53,304 nucleotides of DNA from Acanthaster planci (GCF_001949145.1 NW_019091436.1:392485-445788); one strand, 5' to 3'. Positions 1-12,328 are shown, numbered from the stretch's first letter. The notes: a model not told the origin generated them from the sequence alone. Made by a program: numbers and translations.

Positions 1-157
1 GGGTAGCTTGAAGTGCCATCATGTCCAGAAAGTGATTTTATTTTTCCAATTATGTCAGTGCACTAAGTTAATGCATATAAACACATTTACTGGTATTCTA
101 TTGCATGTTTTTATAATTTCTTACATGTAAAACTCATTTTTTTCCCATTGGTGCCAG

Positions 158-220
158 TATGCCACCTCAGCTGATTTCTTCCAGATTCCATCAGTGCCAT
201 CTGAAAACGAGAAAACATGA
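158..220 (+). CDS. Candidate 3'-terminal exon of an unidentified upstream gene
   Basis: A pyrimidine-rich tract ending in a CAG acceptor at 155-157 is followed by 20 sense codons (YATSADFFQIPSVPSENEKT) and a TGA stop at 218-220. The peptide is polar and protein-like, and it reads in phase 0 straight from the acceptor. I see no partner exon between position 1 and the acceptor, so the rest of the gene would lie off the left edge. I do not recognise the protein. Such a short reading frame after a splice-like site can occur by chance, so this is only a candidate. Confidence 0.25.
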   Translation, partial: YATSADFFQIPSVPSENEKT

Positions 221-1375
221 TCAGGAGATCTTGTGCACTTAAGATTTTTTTTCCTTTTTGTGCCCCGGCTATGTACTACTAGTGTGTAGATTTACATTGT
301 ACATACCAGGCTGAATTGCCCCTGTAGTGCATCTAATTTCATGATGAGTAAAAGGGGCCCAACTATCTGGCTAATAACCCAGATCTATTGATCGGACATG
401 CCTGGCAGCATAAAGTCGGGTCGTGCAGCATCAACTTATCCTGCCCGGGCAGAGGGTTAGCGCCCTGTACAGCTCTCAACAGCGCTGGCCATCGGGCATG
501 GCTGATCTGGCATAGTCTGGCCAAATTCCTCTCTGTAGGATTGCGATTAAGGAATTGAAATGTAGGCCTTATGGGTGGTGTTAACTCGTGAATGGTGAGG
601 GATTGCTGACAAAATGTTTGCACTTACACAGAAGAAGAAATTTATCAATGCATTTGCAAGTACCAGGGTAACTTTTCTGTACAAACTGATGATCACAAAT
701 CATCTAATGACATTGATTGGCTAATATTTGTCTGTTATGACTGTGCAGACGTTCATGAAGTCAGTCTTAGTTTCTCTGAATGTTTCACTTGTACTGCACG
801 ACTTCTGCTTTAAAATTTGCATGAAGTATGAAAATTCTTTTTAATTCTGTGAATACTTTAAGAGCCAGACAAGCTTTTAGAAACAACCTCAAGTCTGAGA
901 ACAGAAAGCTATGATGACAGCCATCATCTTCATGAAGAATGGTAGTGATGTTTTGATGGACCTGAGCCAGAGTTTGCAAAAGAAGCTTACTAGTACTTCA
1001 CACGCACAGAACGTTTTTGTCACATCTGTTTGGAACTATTATTTGCACAGTTTACCAAAGAATTTTTTTGTAGAATTCCTTGTTGGGGTCTAGGATCCTT
1101 TGGATCCATGTTTGATATCGTACACAATAGCTGCGTTTCATTAAATATTTATGATTCTACTAGTACCAACACCTGTTGTTTATTTCCATTATTTATGGAG
1201 CAGATTGATTATCATAGTGGCATCTGTCAGTAAAACCAGTTTTATATAGAATGTGTGTTGCGGGTGTTTGGACTATATGGTAGGTCAGAATTTCAAAAGA
1301 CAAATTTTATGACCTGCTTGTCTTTTTGTGTGCGGCTGTCAGTAGCATAGAATGTCATCGATGAGTCATGGTGAG

Positions 1376-1381
1376 AATAAA
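1376..1381 (+). terminator. Possible polyadenylation signal AATAAA
   Basis: Canonical hexamer in AT-rich, non-coding DNA about 1.15 kb after the candidate stop at 220. It could end a 3' UTR of that candidate exon. The motif is common by chance. Confidence 0.15.
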
Positions 1382-2182
1382 TTTATTTGTCTCAGGAAAA
1401 ATAGATGTACTGTACCTGCAAAAGTCTTTCAATTTCCCCCCCCCCCTGGTGTTTCATTTTGGGGGTGGGTGGGGCTGGAGTCAAGGGGTGGAAGATAAGA
1501 TTGCATAAGAAATGGATTGGTGGGGCGCACATGTACATGTAGCTTTTGGTTTTGGGTATGTCGAGGTAACGCATTACATATACCTACGTGCACATGTAGT
1601 TGCTCCCTTAAATGTCAGCAGCATGTTATAAATCTACAAGCACGTATCGTGTTCAAATTACATGTACATGTATATGTACCAATCCCAAACCAGTATGGTC
1701 CACTTCTGACGTGGTTCAAGGCCTTGAAGCGTACGTTACTACACATGTACTGCTACGGTGTGTTACAACTTCACTGACGGAAAGAAACATGTACATGTAC
1801 ATGTATGCAAGTAATGTCACACGTACGGTACATATGTACATGTACATGTACCTGGTACAGTACATGTTATAATGGTGCATACAGTAATGTAACTGGCCTT
1901 GTACACATGTGATGTTGAACATGTTTCATTGAGTTACAGTGATTTACGCTCAATGTACATGTACCAAAGATGATTCATCCAGTCTGTGTGTCTGTCATTG
2001 CATGACGCACCCTGTCTCGCTTCAAAAAGGGGGCATTTGGCTTGGTTTGTCTCTGATCCCAATGAACATTGCGTGACCAGTGAGCAAATCTGGATTATAC
2101 CATTAGACCCCTTTCCATTTAAAAACGGAACGGGTGAGTGTCATCTTGAATACTTGTTTTTAAGAAAATAACCATACATCAA

Positions 2183-2356
2183 TTTGAAGATTTCTTGGTC
2201 AGATGCGTTATTACATGCACTAAGCCTGACCATGGCCTTTCTTGCCATCCTAGTTAAGATTTTCATTTTTTGAAGATTTCTTGGTCAGATTTCTTATTAC
2301 ATGCACTAAGCCTGACCATGACCTTTCTTGCCATCCTAGTTAAGATTTTCACTTTT
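2183..2356 (+). repeat. Tandem duplication, two copies of 86 bp
   Basis: The block starting TTTGAAGATTTCTTGG at 2183 is repeated from 2269 with few changes (for example GATGCG against GATTTC, and CATGGCC against CATGACC). Both copies end in the same TAAGATTTTCA stretch. It lies in non-coding DNA and has no coding potential that I can defend. Confidence 0.85.
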
Positions 2357-3896
2357 TTCAAGCCAGCTACGGGTACTGTACCTTTTCACATCACTGATCA
2401 TCTGCAACTATGAGTACATTTTGATGTAAAATAGGATACCGGTACGTGTAACAAAAAATGTTCATGTTACAGCTGATGCCAAACAAGTGAGTTGACATGA
2501 CTATTCCGTGTACATGTACATTATGTGTAGGATGGAAAAGTAAGCCTAACGTTGGTATCTGTTGAACAGCGTGAACAAATTAACTGACTTTTCTTTGTGT
2601 AAGTTTATGGCTGATAAAAGTGTGTGTTGTGAGATGGATTAAACGAGCATTGCTATGTCTGACGTTTCCCCTTCCCCTGGCATGCCTGGTGCAGTTGCCT
2701 TACAGGTGAATCAATCAAGGGAATTGGCACTGCAGGCGATACTAGGATCAGTCATCCAACCATTGTTGCCTATAGCAGCTTGGAGAGCATGTATTAAAAA
2801 TGAGAGTGTTCTGGTACCGATATGAACGTGATGGTTTGGCTGAAATAAATTTTTCATGAAAGTAATGCACTTACACATAATGAGTAACATACCTGTATGA
2901 CGACATTTATATATGTTTACATGTACATGTGAACTGCACAAATGTTTTAAATGCCTTCAGAATTCTTGGTACTGGTATCAAGCACAGAAAAATTAAATGA
3001 TTAGAGAAACTATCCAGTCTAGTTCATTTCCTTTCTTCCGTGAAGTAAGCATAAAGCCCAAAATGCTGCTTCATCCCTTAAAAACACAAGCAAAGATTAC
3101 ATAAAAAATTCCAGGTGTTTGCCCCCCCTCAAAAAAGTTTTGTCCCCCCCTCTCAATTTGATTCTGGATCTGCCCAAGGTTGACAGCTGTGATGTGTACA
3201 CATGACCTTGGCAAAACCTCATAAAAAGATGTGCTCAGGTCAAGAACAGTGATGAACTATTGGGCAGTCATGTGCATGTACAGTACATGTGCGAGTGGGG
3301 GCTAGCACTCGGTTTCTGTATATTTTTCCAGTCAGGCATTATTGCAATCTTACATGAAGTGATGAAAACTGGAGTATATTTTTAGTCTCGCCTGTGAGCT
3401 TGCTGCAAAGTCATGCATGTAAAATGTTTGTGAAGTATGTGGAAAGGCAAACGTGGTACATGAACATGGTGCATGTACATGCAGACCTCGTTATACAGTT
3501 GACATATCCTACATGGACCACCGCTACAGATCATTTGTACTGATTTGAGTGAACAGTATTGATTGGTGTGTGCTTGAATTGTGACAAGAAACACCTGAAT
3601 CAAATTGAGCCCTGACCAGCCTCATTACCTTCTCTCATCCATCTGAGCTTGTCTGGCCAATTTGCCAAGGTGTCAACATTCTTCTCAGAGGAAGCCAAGA
3701 AGACTATCACCTGAACCATACCCAAGCACACTGGAGCAGTACATGTACATGCTTGTACATGTAGTCTGCTAGGAAGCTTATTATGGGTGATTTCACAGTT
3801 ATGTATGCTTGATCTTTTGACGTGTATTAATGTTTTTGTGGTACTTGAGTTAAGTAATTTCTATTACCTCATTAGTATTTTGGAAAATGTTATTAA

Positions 3897-3938
3897 AGTA
3901 CATGTGTAGTAAATCGTAGTACATGTGTAGTAAATCGT
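3897..3938 (+). repeat. Two perfect 21-bp tandem units
   Basis: AGTACATGTGTAGTAAATCGT occurs at 3897-3917 and again at 3918-3938 (21 bp each), in non-coding DNA. Confidence 0.85.
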
Positions 3939-4217
3939 GACCTGAATTCTCATGAGGCAGAAATTAAGAAATTCTTTTATAAATTCTGAAATAGCAATGA
4001 AAGTATTCATGAGGTCTGAAATAGACTTTTGTATTAGAGCATTAATTTAACCTGACCTTCTCAATCCTTTTGAAACCACAAGGTTTGGGATGATATGGCA
4101 GGTTTTAAAATTGTACATGCACCGGGCACTGTCCCCACCAGAGAAACTTCCTTTACTGTCTGACTTCTTTGAAAGTTGGAGTGGAAAAGAATGTGTCCTT
4201 GTTTTTATTTTCTGCAG

Positions 4218-4298
4218 GGCTGGTACTTTGTGGAGGACTTTTATGGCACATTTGTGGGTATGAAACCAAAGACTCTTGAAACACCCCTGGAACGGTAA
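4218..4298 (+). CDS. Candidate 3'-terminal exon, unidentified protein
   Basis: A typical acceptor (TTTTTATTTTCTGCAG, ending at 4217) is followed in phase 0 by 26 codons and a TAA at 4296-4298. The peptide begins GWYFVEDFYGTFVGMKP and ends ETPLER. It is aromatic-rich and looks more like real protein than the neighbouring chance frames. A canonical AATAAA follows at 4610-4615, which fits a 3' UTR of about 310 nt. I could not find convincing upstream exons, and I do not recognise the family. The exon could belong to the same gene as the candidate at 158-220 (as an alternative end) or to a different one. Confidence 0.35.
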   Translation, partial: GWYFVEDFYGTFVGMKPKTLETPLER

Positions 4299-4609
4299 CT
4301 CAGAAACCTGAAGAAATGTGTAGAGATGAGAAAGAAGTAGTTACAGGTTTCGAGGTGGGAGGGTCTACCCCAGGTGTAGCATGGTAAAACGGCAAAACCT
4401 GCAGCTGCAGAAGAGAAGGACAAGGAAAAAACCACTGAATGAGAGACCTGATACCAGAGCGTGAAAAAATAACATTTTTTATGCACTAGTACAAAGTATT
4501 TTTTAAATTCATGATTTCTGGTTAATTATGGAATGTTTAATGTTGAATGGAATTTGGTGTTATTAGTTTTTTACACTCCTTATACTTAAAAGAAGCTTTC
4601 TTTGTTTAC

Positions 4610-4615
4610 AATAAA
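4610..4615 (+). terminator. Possible polyadenylation signal AATAAA
   Basis: Canonical hexamer about 310 nt after the TAA of the candidate terminal exon at 4218-4298, in T-rich DNA. Its spacing supports that exon only weakly. Confidence 0.25.
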
Positions 4616-5381
4616 TATTCTTTTCATCACGAATTTGTCTACTTACTGGTATGTCTCAAGCAAACTCATGCAAACACAAGCCAGAATGGTCTCTGTTGAT
4701 GTGATCAGATAATTTTATTACTCAACTGATGGACTAGTGGTACTCATCTCAGTCTCGGTAATAAATATTTGATGGGTTTCTAGACAAGTGCAAGCTATGA
4801 ATGTCAAGGTTTCAGCAATATGTACAATCTACTTGTTATTGCTGTTCTTTCATACACATGTTGTACGGTATGCGCCCAATGTACCTGTAATACATGTCCA
4901 ATACAATGTTTTGGCACATGTACAGAACAATTTACAATGAACATTGAACGTGTACAACTGTATGTAGATACGTGTATGTACATGTACGGAATGAGTCCCT
5001 AATGAGGCAAGCAGAACAGGGGTGTGGCCTGAGGCAGTTAACTCCTGGCTTCATCTACACGTACATGTACAGTGAACATGTACACGTGTAAATGTGTCCC
5101 AGTTGTCTGGCTGCACATCTGCTCCACAATTAATGTATTTTGCAACTGTGAAAATTTATATTGAACCGCTACATGGAACTACACGTACATGGATGTGCTT
5201 GCAAAGCATAAAGCAATGAGACTACATGTACACTTCTACCGGTACATGTACAGGATGTACATGTGTTTGCAGCCAGTTCAATTGTTCATGTCTGACACTC
5301 GACTTCAGAATTATAACAGTACAAATATGGTTATTATGAAATACAGATATATGAATTATTTTTTTGTCTATATTTTGAAAC

Positions 5382-5426
5382 ACATGCTTACATGTACGTG
5401 TACCTTACATGTACATGTAAGCATGT
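5382..5426. repeat. Perfect 16-bp inverted repeat with 13-nt loop
   Basis: ACATGCTTACATGTAC at 5382-5397 is exactly reverse-complemented at 5411-5426. Both arms contain the ACATGT motif of the surrounding repeat cluster, so this probably grew from that repeat rather than being a separate functional hairpin. Confidence 0.8.
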
Positions 5427-6678
5427 ACATTTGTACTTTGTGGTTCATTCGGCAATTTGACATTCCGTATAAGCTATTGCAAATTCATATTTGTTGCAAG
5501 TTTTTGTGAGGTCGTGACTAATTTCACAAAGAAAATTCTGAATGCAAATTTTAATGTATGTGTAGGACACATTCAAATTGGTTTAAAAATTTAATGTTCC
5601 ATCAAATGTATATCTTCATTCTGCCATCAAAATGTGTCACTCACCTTCAAGCATCGGTACATGTACAGTGTACCAGCCATTTTTTTTTCATTCAAATTCA
5701 TAGAAAGCCTTTGTGTGGATTGTGTTTATAGAAAAATAAATCCACTATGGAATAAAAAAGAAACTTGCTTTCATAATGAAATGATATCCTTTGGCATCTA
5801 CTGCCCGTATATCTACCAATACATGTACTGGTACATGTGTACATGTATCAAGAAGGACTTTCCAGGAAAGCAGAACAGACCAAATGTCAGTTAATAAATA
5901 GAGAAACGTAAACAACATTTTTTGGTATAAAAACAGTAAACCCAATTATCATTTGAAACTTTTCATTTAGAATAGCCAGAGAAATGAAGAAAATGACACC
6001 TGAACACACAATTAAAAACAAAACCAACTTGCATTGTTTTCAGTTAGATTCAGTCTGAGACCTCGACGACTTGGAGAATTGTTCCAATCATTACAGTGAT
6101 GTGAAGCTGGCATATCAGTAAACAATATTTATAATGAAAGAAAGCTTTGCATGAAGCACAACACTTCCTCAAAATGCCTTAGGCCTACATGTACATCACA
6201 TTTAATTGACCACCAAAATTTTGAAATAGATTGGCTATAAACAGAAACAAAAATACCTCAAAGATTAACAAATCTTTGCGCTCCGATGAATTTTAATTTG
6301 ATTACACTAAATCATAAATTTCCTATGGCATTTGAATTGTGACTGTTGATTGTAGAAATTCATACCGGGGTATGCCTACGTTCTGCATGCACACAGCTGT
6401 CAATGGAATGGAGCAGCTAAAACACCAAAAATTGAATGGAATATTTGTGAAGAACACAAAATGAAAAACAGTGCAAGCATTTCTAAAAAATATGCATGAA
6501 TTAGAATGTACATTGTGTGAGAGTGAAAATGAGCAGTTTAGAAACTGGCTGGGAAAAACCTTATTGTACAGTGTACATGTATGTGTCCATGAACATTATG
6601 TATGGGTGTATGAATATTGATGTCAACCTTTTGTTGTTGTACTAACCCCGGTGTCCATGCACTTCTCACAGTCTCCCC

Positions 6679-6951
6679 TTAAGTCTGGAGGCATACTGCT
6701 GGCTCCACACAATCGTAGCCCTCAATGGAATTATCTATACCCTTTTCCATCTTGTTTACTTCATCTGCCGTAAACAGATGATCCAATGGACCAGAGAAAT
6801 ATATATCTCTAACAGATCTAGCCTGGGGCTGGGGGACTGTACTGGGAGTGCTGTAATTCGCACTTGTGTGTATTCCTGGCCAGCGAGGACAGAGTGTTGG
6901 GATTGCATGCGGCAAGATCTGTACCTGCATAGCAGTTACATTGGCTGGGAT
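6679..6951 (-). CDS. Candidate 3'-terminal exon on the minus strand, unidentified protein
   Basis: On the minus strand, an acceptor-like CTGTTCACAG (AG at 6953-6952) opens a phase-0 frame of about 90 codons to a TAA at 6681-6679. The peptide starts IPANVTAMQVQILPH. It has a Pro/Ser/Thr-rich middle (YSTPSTVPQPQ) and an acidic C-terminal part (LFTADEVNKMEKGIDNS, ending CLQT). Its length, the balanced composition and the splice-like start are better than expected for a chance ORF. No further minus-strand exons are evident upstream (7-12 kb), and I do not recognise the family. The gene could run to the right through an intron I cannot trace, or this may be a retained fragment. Confidence 0.35.
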   Translation of the reverse strand: MPANVTAMQVQILPHAIPTLCPRWPGIHTSANYSTPSTVPQPQARSVRDIYFSGPLDHLFTADEVNKMEKGIDNSIEGYDCVEPAVCLQT

Positions 6952-7547
6952 CTGTGAACAGTCGTTGAAACAGTTTCATGTACACATGTACATGTGGTCA
7001 ATTCTACGCCAACTGTGACATGAATGTCAAAATTCCAAATTGATTGTAGATTTTTTGCTCCACTATGGTTGGTTAGGGGTAGACATGTACGTGCACCTAT
7101 ATTTAAAGAATCTGAAAAGATTTTACCTCAGACTGTGCGTTTTATTAATTATATTGTCTGAATGTGGGTGTGTCAAAATGCGATGTATCCAAAAATAATC
7201 AAGAAAATAAAGAATGTTATATAAATTCTAAATTGATCTCTTTAAAAGTGCCATGGGATTGTTATTTGAGATATTGGATATAAGAAAGCAAGCTTCCGAT
7301 GAATGGAAAAAGAAGAAAAATTATACCTCATCAGCGAAGTCCAATATGCGTAGATAACTTCCCGTTCCATTTTTCCATTGAACTGTGTAACATCTGTAAC
7401 AATAAATGCAAGTTTTTTTTGCTACAATGAAAAATAATTGACTGACTTTCATCGTACCACAAATTTCCGGCCAACTTACCATGGGTTAACTTTTAGGCCT
7501 AGAGTAAGAATGTTTTAATTATGATGATTGGAAATAAGCTTAGGCGC

Positions 7548-9449
7548 ATTATGGATGTTACATAAATTGTTACAGACGTTACGTTGCAGACGTTACAGCT
7601 TTACTAAAGACACTATAGAGCTTTATTTTTATTTACCACCTACATAAGATATAACCCCTCCTTACAAATGCTACATCCTGGAAGTGCCTGCAGCATAACT
7701 CATGACCCTGAGGGGTGCAGACCACTAATTTAAGTGAGAGTTTCTAGCCAGCTCATTAGCATTAAAAGTGCCCCCACAGTATCTTTTGAAAAAGGAGATT
7801 GTTTGGCCCCCAAAATGGTGCGATTGTGCAAATCATTGCCAGGATCAACTCCCTGGGTCTTTGAGCTTTCATATGAGAGCAGAATGGCTAAAAACTACTC
7901 TTCAAAAATGGTCCTAAGTGCCTGAGAAAGTTGAGGGTTGCCACTTGAAAAATGGCTGCAATCAAACTTCGGAAAATCACTTTTTTTTGGGGGGGGGTGA
8001 TTTTGTATTGTGGGAATAATTAAAACTGTAATTGGTTAACCCACAAAAACTGAAAAGCAATTGAAAGATTAGGGACCAGACAATAATTTCATTTGTGTTT
8101 CTGAAATCTCAGGGATGTTGGTATGCATAATGCATGTTATTGGGCCCTGAACAATGCTGATTTTACACTGTTTTCAATGGGGCTTGAATTATTGGACTGT
8201 ACCCCTCAGGATGAACACGTGTGGATATTAATGGGCACATGTTGAGTTGGCAATATTTGGACAGCCCAGTAGAGTAAAGTTTTATATCTTTTCTTCTGGT
8301 ATTCGGGTGAGTTTTCACTTTTTTATCATTAAAAATTATCCTTGAGTATTGTAGATGAATTGCAAAAAAATTCCATTGTGTATTATTAAACAGTCAAGCC
8401 ATAGTGGGTAGGCCTATATTAGCCTATAAAAAGTTTTAAGAAAACATGTTCTGTGTGTACACAGGCCAATAAATGTACCAGTACATACCGCACATTTCTC
8501 AATATTAAATATGAATCCATATTCTGGAAGAAAAAAAATGAAAATTTAATAACTAATCTAGTAATGAGGAGTATATAGATTCTGTATCATTAGAGTTGAT
8601 TAGATTATAATTTTAATGTGGCTATGCAGGTGTAATCAGTAAACGACATTGTAATATTCTTTTTATGCATCAGTACAAACAATTTCGGCTGACCATAAAT
8701 TTTTAACTGTTTAGTTTACCCTCTTATTAAATTTCTTTTACTGTATAATGCTCTATAATATTCACTTGATTATCATTAGTTAAGAAAAATAAATTAAAAT
8801 TTCAAATGTCAGTAATTGTAACAAAATTCAATGGTCCTGATTATTATTTTCAGAAAGGGAAAGACCAGTAAAGAGTGAGTTTTGTAAGAGACTTAAAAAC
8901 AGTCCTGAAAAGCTTGAGGAACAAAAGAAGAAAGATGCCCTATGGAAAAAGCAAGAACGTCAGAAGAAAAAAATGAGACCACAAGAGCTTAGTGATCAGA
9001 GAACCAATGTTCGTAAAAGAGTTCGAAAACATTGAGAACTCAAAGCTAAAAATAAACAGAATGGTTCCTCTCCAGCATACAAGAGAATTAACATCCTAAA
9101 AAAAGCAAAAATCAAAACATTGTAAAATGACTTTTCTATCCTGTTATGGTGGTGAGGAAAACCGGTTCCACCAGGTTTAAATTATACCCCATTTTGGACC
9201 AAAAAGTGATTATTTACCTTTTTTCAAGTTCAAGTTGTGTAGGGCTGTGTCTGAGGGGTGTGGGGGGTGTACAAGTACCTCAAACGGAGGATATTCTTTC
9301 CCTGTCCTCGTAGCATCACCACTTAACATTAATTACTTGGATGTATACACAAATGTATGTTTAAAAGAAAGTTGTTAATAGATGTTGTGCCCTTGCATTT
9401 TCATACACGTAACATCCGTAACACCAATAAGTAACGTCCATAACAACTT
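7548..9449. mobile_element. Candidate decayed DNA transposon, about 1.9 kb
   Basis: The left end (about 7548-7597) and the right end (about 9408-9449) contain related motifs in inverted orientation. The left reads TTATGGATGTTAC then GTTACAGACGTTACG. The reverse complement of the right reads TTATGGACGTTAC then GTTACGGATGTTACG. The motif GTAACRTCYGTAACA also recurs outside the left end at about 7387. The interval encloses a broken Lys/Arg-rich ORF at 8853-9125. I see no target-site duplication. The alternative is unrelated low-complexity repeats around a pseudogene. Confidence 0.35.
8853..9125 (+). pseudogene. Broken Lys/Arg-rich ORF, probable repeat-family protein remnant
   Basis: The frame reads from 8853 with dense Lys, Arg and Glu (segments RLKNSPEKLEEQKKK and SDQRTNVRKRVRKH). 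It hits an in-frame TGA at 9033-9035, then continues with KAKNKQNGSSPAYKR to a TAA at 9123-9125. No start codon is visible at its left end. The pattern of a basic coiled segment followed by a Ser-Pro-Tyr-Lys-like stretch resembles a multi-copy, uncharacterised protein family of marine invertebrate genomes. That comparison is from memory and not a search. The stop and missing start make it a pseudogene, probably carried by the candidate element around it. Confidence 0.45.
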
Positions 9450-12328
9450 AATTAGCCTACAAATATAAAGTGTTTAATTCAAACTTGCTGTTTGTGATAA
9501 CATGGAGTGAAGTCGGACCTATTTGGGAACAGGTGGTTAAAAAGACAGAAGCAAGTAACTACACAGAGTTTTACCATTACGTGTACATGTATGTTCAATA
9601 TGCAAAAAAGCCATGTCATCATGTGTAACGTCCAGAATTTTCCGCTGTTCTTGGCAGGAAGTGAAAAGCACATCCCTAACTACCGGCACAAGGATGCTGG
9701 GAGAGTCATTAAAGTCTGTAGATGTTCTGAATCCATTGAAATACCAGGCCTTGGATTGGGTGTGTTCAGGGCTTCATGGTGTTTGAAAACAGTTTAGACA
9801 GGACAGCAGACCATCCTTTGTACATTCAAGGTGACTTGCATGTACATGTTCAATTGTACAAAAATATATTGAGCTTGAGCAAAGAGCATGTGCTCAGATC
9901 AAGTCTTGCTTGTAAATTATAAATATCCCATGTTTGAAACCTTCCTTGAGCTGGCTTTGGGACATCTCTTTTGAGGGGAGGAGGGATGTTCTGTATTGAA
10001 AGCTAATACCGTTGATTATGCTTGAATGTCTAAGAAGTCTCCAAGGGTTTGACGGCATAAAAATGACCCCATTGCAAAATATAGTGAGAAATGGAAGCAG
10101 TGCTTGGCATTTTGGCAAAGATTCAGGACACTGGAGCAGGAAATGTGGAGTCTATAATGCCTCATAAATCAGGGATGGGTGTCCGTTAGGGATAAACAGC
10201 CACCCATAGCCTGGTTGTTAACGTTCACAGTGACATAATCCACAGTCCACTATATGTACATGTACGCTCTCATCATTTGAGGCATAGCTATAGGTGATCT
10301 CTTGACTGGATCCCTAAACTTCAATTGAACAACAATGTGTAAAAACCGTTAGCCATAAATTTTATAGGTCATATCGTGTTTGCCATATGTACACGTACAT
10401 GTACCTTGTATACTAATCATTGCAAACTGCAAAGTTGGTATTTTTGTAAAATCTTAACTTTCTTCAATTGAGGTTGCATTATGTTTGTAAAGACCCTGTT
10501 TGTTCATGTTAGTGTTCATGGAAAAAAAAAGACAAACATTTATTTTACATCCCGTATGTCAAGCTTCAGGGCCATTTTTGAACTATATAAATACTGTACT
10601 GGAGCAGGTACTTTATGACTGTGTAATTAATTAAGCTGCACTTCTGTTCAGGTGCTAACCTTCAAGTTCTTATATTCATACATTTCATTCAGTGCATAAA
10701 CATGAAAGATGAAATCTTATTTGATATCCCCTGGATGTACATGTATACGATACCATAATTATGAAATATTGTTACTGGTGTCTGTATATGTGCTACATGT
10801 AAATTTGAAATGCCATTTGGTCGTCTTCATAATATATTCGGCCTGAGGCTGTCTCATTCTCAGCTCCATACAGTTTGGCAAGAGCAAATAAACAGGCCAT
10901 TGCCTTTATGTCAGGCCTGGCCTAGTGGCCTGGACAGGTCCCTGTTAGCACAATCTATTTCCCCCGGCTCATTTAATAACTGGTCTGGCATCCATCCATG
11001 TACACGGTTGCATAAACTGCACCTGCATCTCCCTGTGTGGAGTCAGAGACCAGACGTCACCCAAGAGACTTGAATTGTGAGAGCGCCGACTCCCAGAACA
11101 CTATAGTTTTTGTCCTGGTTACTTTTCACTGGCAGCTCTGGCCATAGAAAATGAGAAATGCTCACCTCAAAAAGTAGGCCTATGGCACTCAACTCTTCAG
11201 ATTGGGCTTGGCATTAAATTGCATCTTTTTTGAGGCTTGTTTTTTTCAGACTTTCAATTGATATTTTCTTGCCCTAGGACCAAACATCTGGGATGTCCCA
11301 AGAGACTGGTACACACCAACATGAATGATGCACTTGTGCTCATGTGTACTCATCATCACAAATTCCACTTTTTTCTTAGAATTTGGTCACATGCAAACTG
11401 TGTGTGTGTAGGCATTGTAATACCAGCTTTTCAAAAAATCTTCTAAAATTTCCTATTGATATCATTCAAAATTTCATTCCAACTGATTAATGCGTCTGAT
11501 GCTTTCTTATATGTACATACACATTTGTGTGTGCATTTAACCCTAGTCTTCCCTAACCACACAGAATTGAACACCAGTAAAGTGTGTGAATTTGTGGCAT
11601 TGGGTACTGTACCCCTAAACTGCTTGTGCTTTAACATGGGTTCAGGCATACCCAAAATAAACTGAGTCCAACAGTTTTGTGCACAGTTTACCATATGTTG
11701 AATTTGTGTGAACGGGTTTGGTTCCTAGTAAATCACTTTGGGGAGTTGGGGTTAATGTGATAATCTATGCGGTGTAGAAGTCAGCTTTGGGCTTCTCCAT
11801 AAATTTCTGTCAGATAGTTGACAGTACATACTATCAAATACAGATAGCTTTTATACCGGTACATGTACACCATGTACAGAAAGACTCAATTATAAACTCA
11901 TCTCTCAAAGTTCCCTTTGATGAAAATTCCTTCCAGAGTCAAAAATTCCTTTAATTTGATTTTATCCTGAACTTCCTCATTTTTAAAAAAGTTTTTTTAT
12001 TGTACAGATTCGTAGAATACGGTGCATGATTTTGCAATAATAGTCAATGAATTTAAGACCGTACATAGTATGTACATGTATAAGCCCAATCACTGTTGCA
12101 TGTACTTTGATGCTTTCTAACGGTTATACAATATGCAGCACAGCCTGGCTATGTGTTGCGACTTTGGAGAAGTACATGTAGAACTGCTTTCCCACTTTGA
12201 TTTGTAGGTGGCAGGTACTTACACTGCTTGGAGTCTCTTTATTTAGGGAATTCTTTCTGCCTTATTGTAGGGTGATGTGCTTTGGTGGAAAGAAGAACTC
12301 ATCTGTTTTGTTTGTGTATTCTGTACAG
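9450..12328. other. Non-coding stretch upstream of the contactin gene
   Basis: I see no defensible exon here. It holds scattered ACATGT/TGTACA palindromes (near 9588, 10258, 10388, 10737, 11862 and 12072), short AT-rich runs and chance ORFs on both strands. The contactin promoter and any 5' untranslated exons probably lie here or further left, but no clear core promoter can be picked. Confidence 0.5.

Larger units (their letters stand above)
1525..6990. repeat. Dispersed cluster of palindromic ACATGT/TGTACA repeats
   Basis: Short runs of alternating ACATGT and TGTACA, each its own reverse complement when extended, recur across the left part of the window. Examples lie near 1530, 1660, 1787, 1830, 2510, 2917, 3270, 3740, 5060, 5240, 5395 and 5822. 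Several are three units long, and many are joined by CGTAC or GGTAC variants. They are dense before 7 kb, thinner to about 12.2 kb, and rare inside the three genes. The repeats create short ORFs rich in Met, Tyr, Cys and His on both strands, which I consider spurious. No gene other than the candidate exons listed separately is supported in this stretch. Confidence 0.75.

Noticed and set aside
363-623. 86-codon minus-strand ORF
   Set aside because: No splice signals, no recognisable motif and no conservation evidence. It is compatible with chance in a locally GC-richer patch.
1517-1922. Overlapping Cys/Tyr/Met-rich ORFs on both strands
   Set aside because: They are translations of the palindromic ACATGT repeats and change frame with the repeat.
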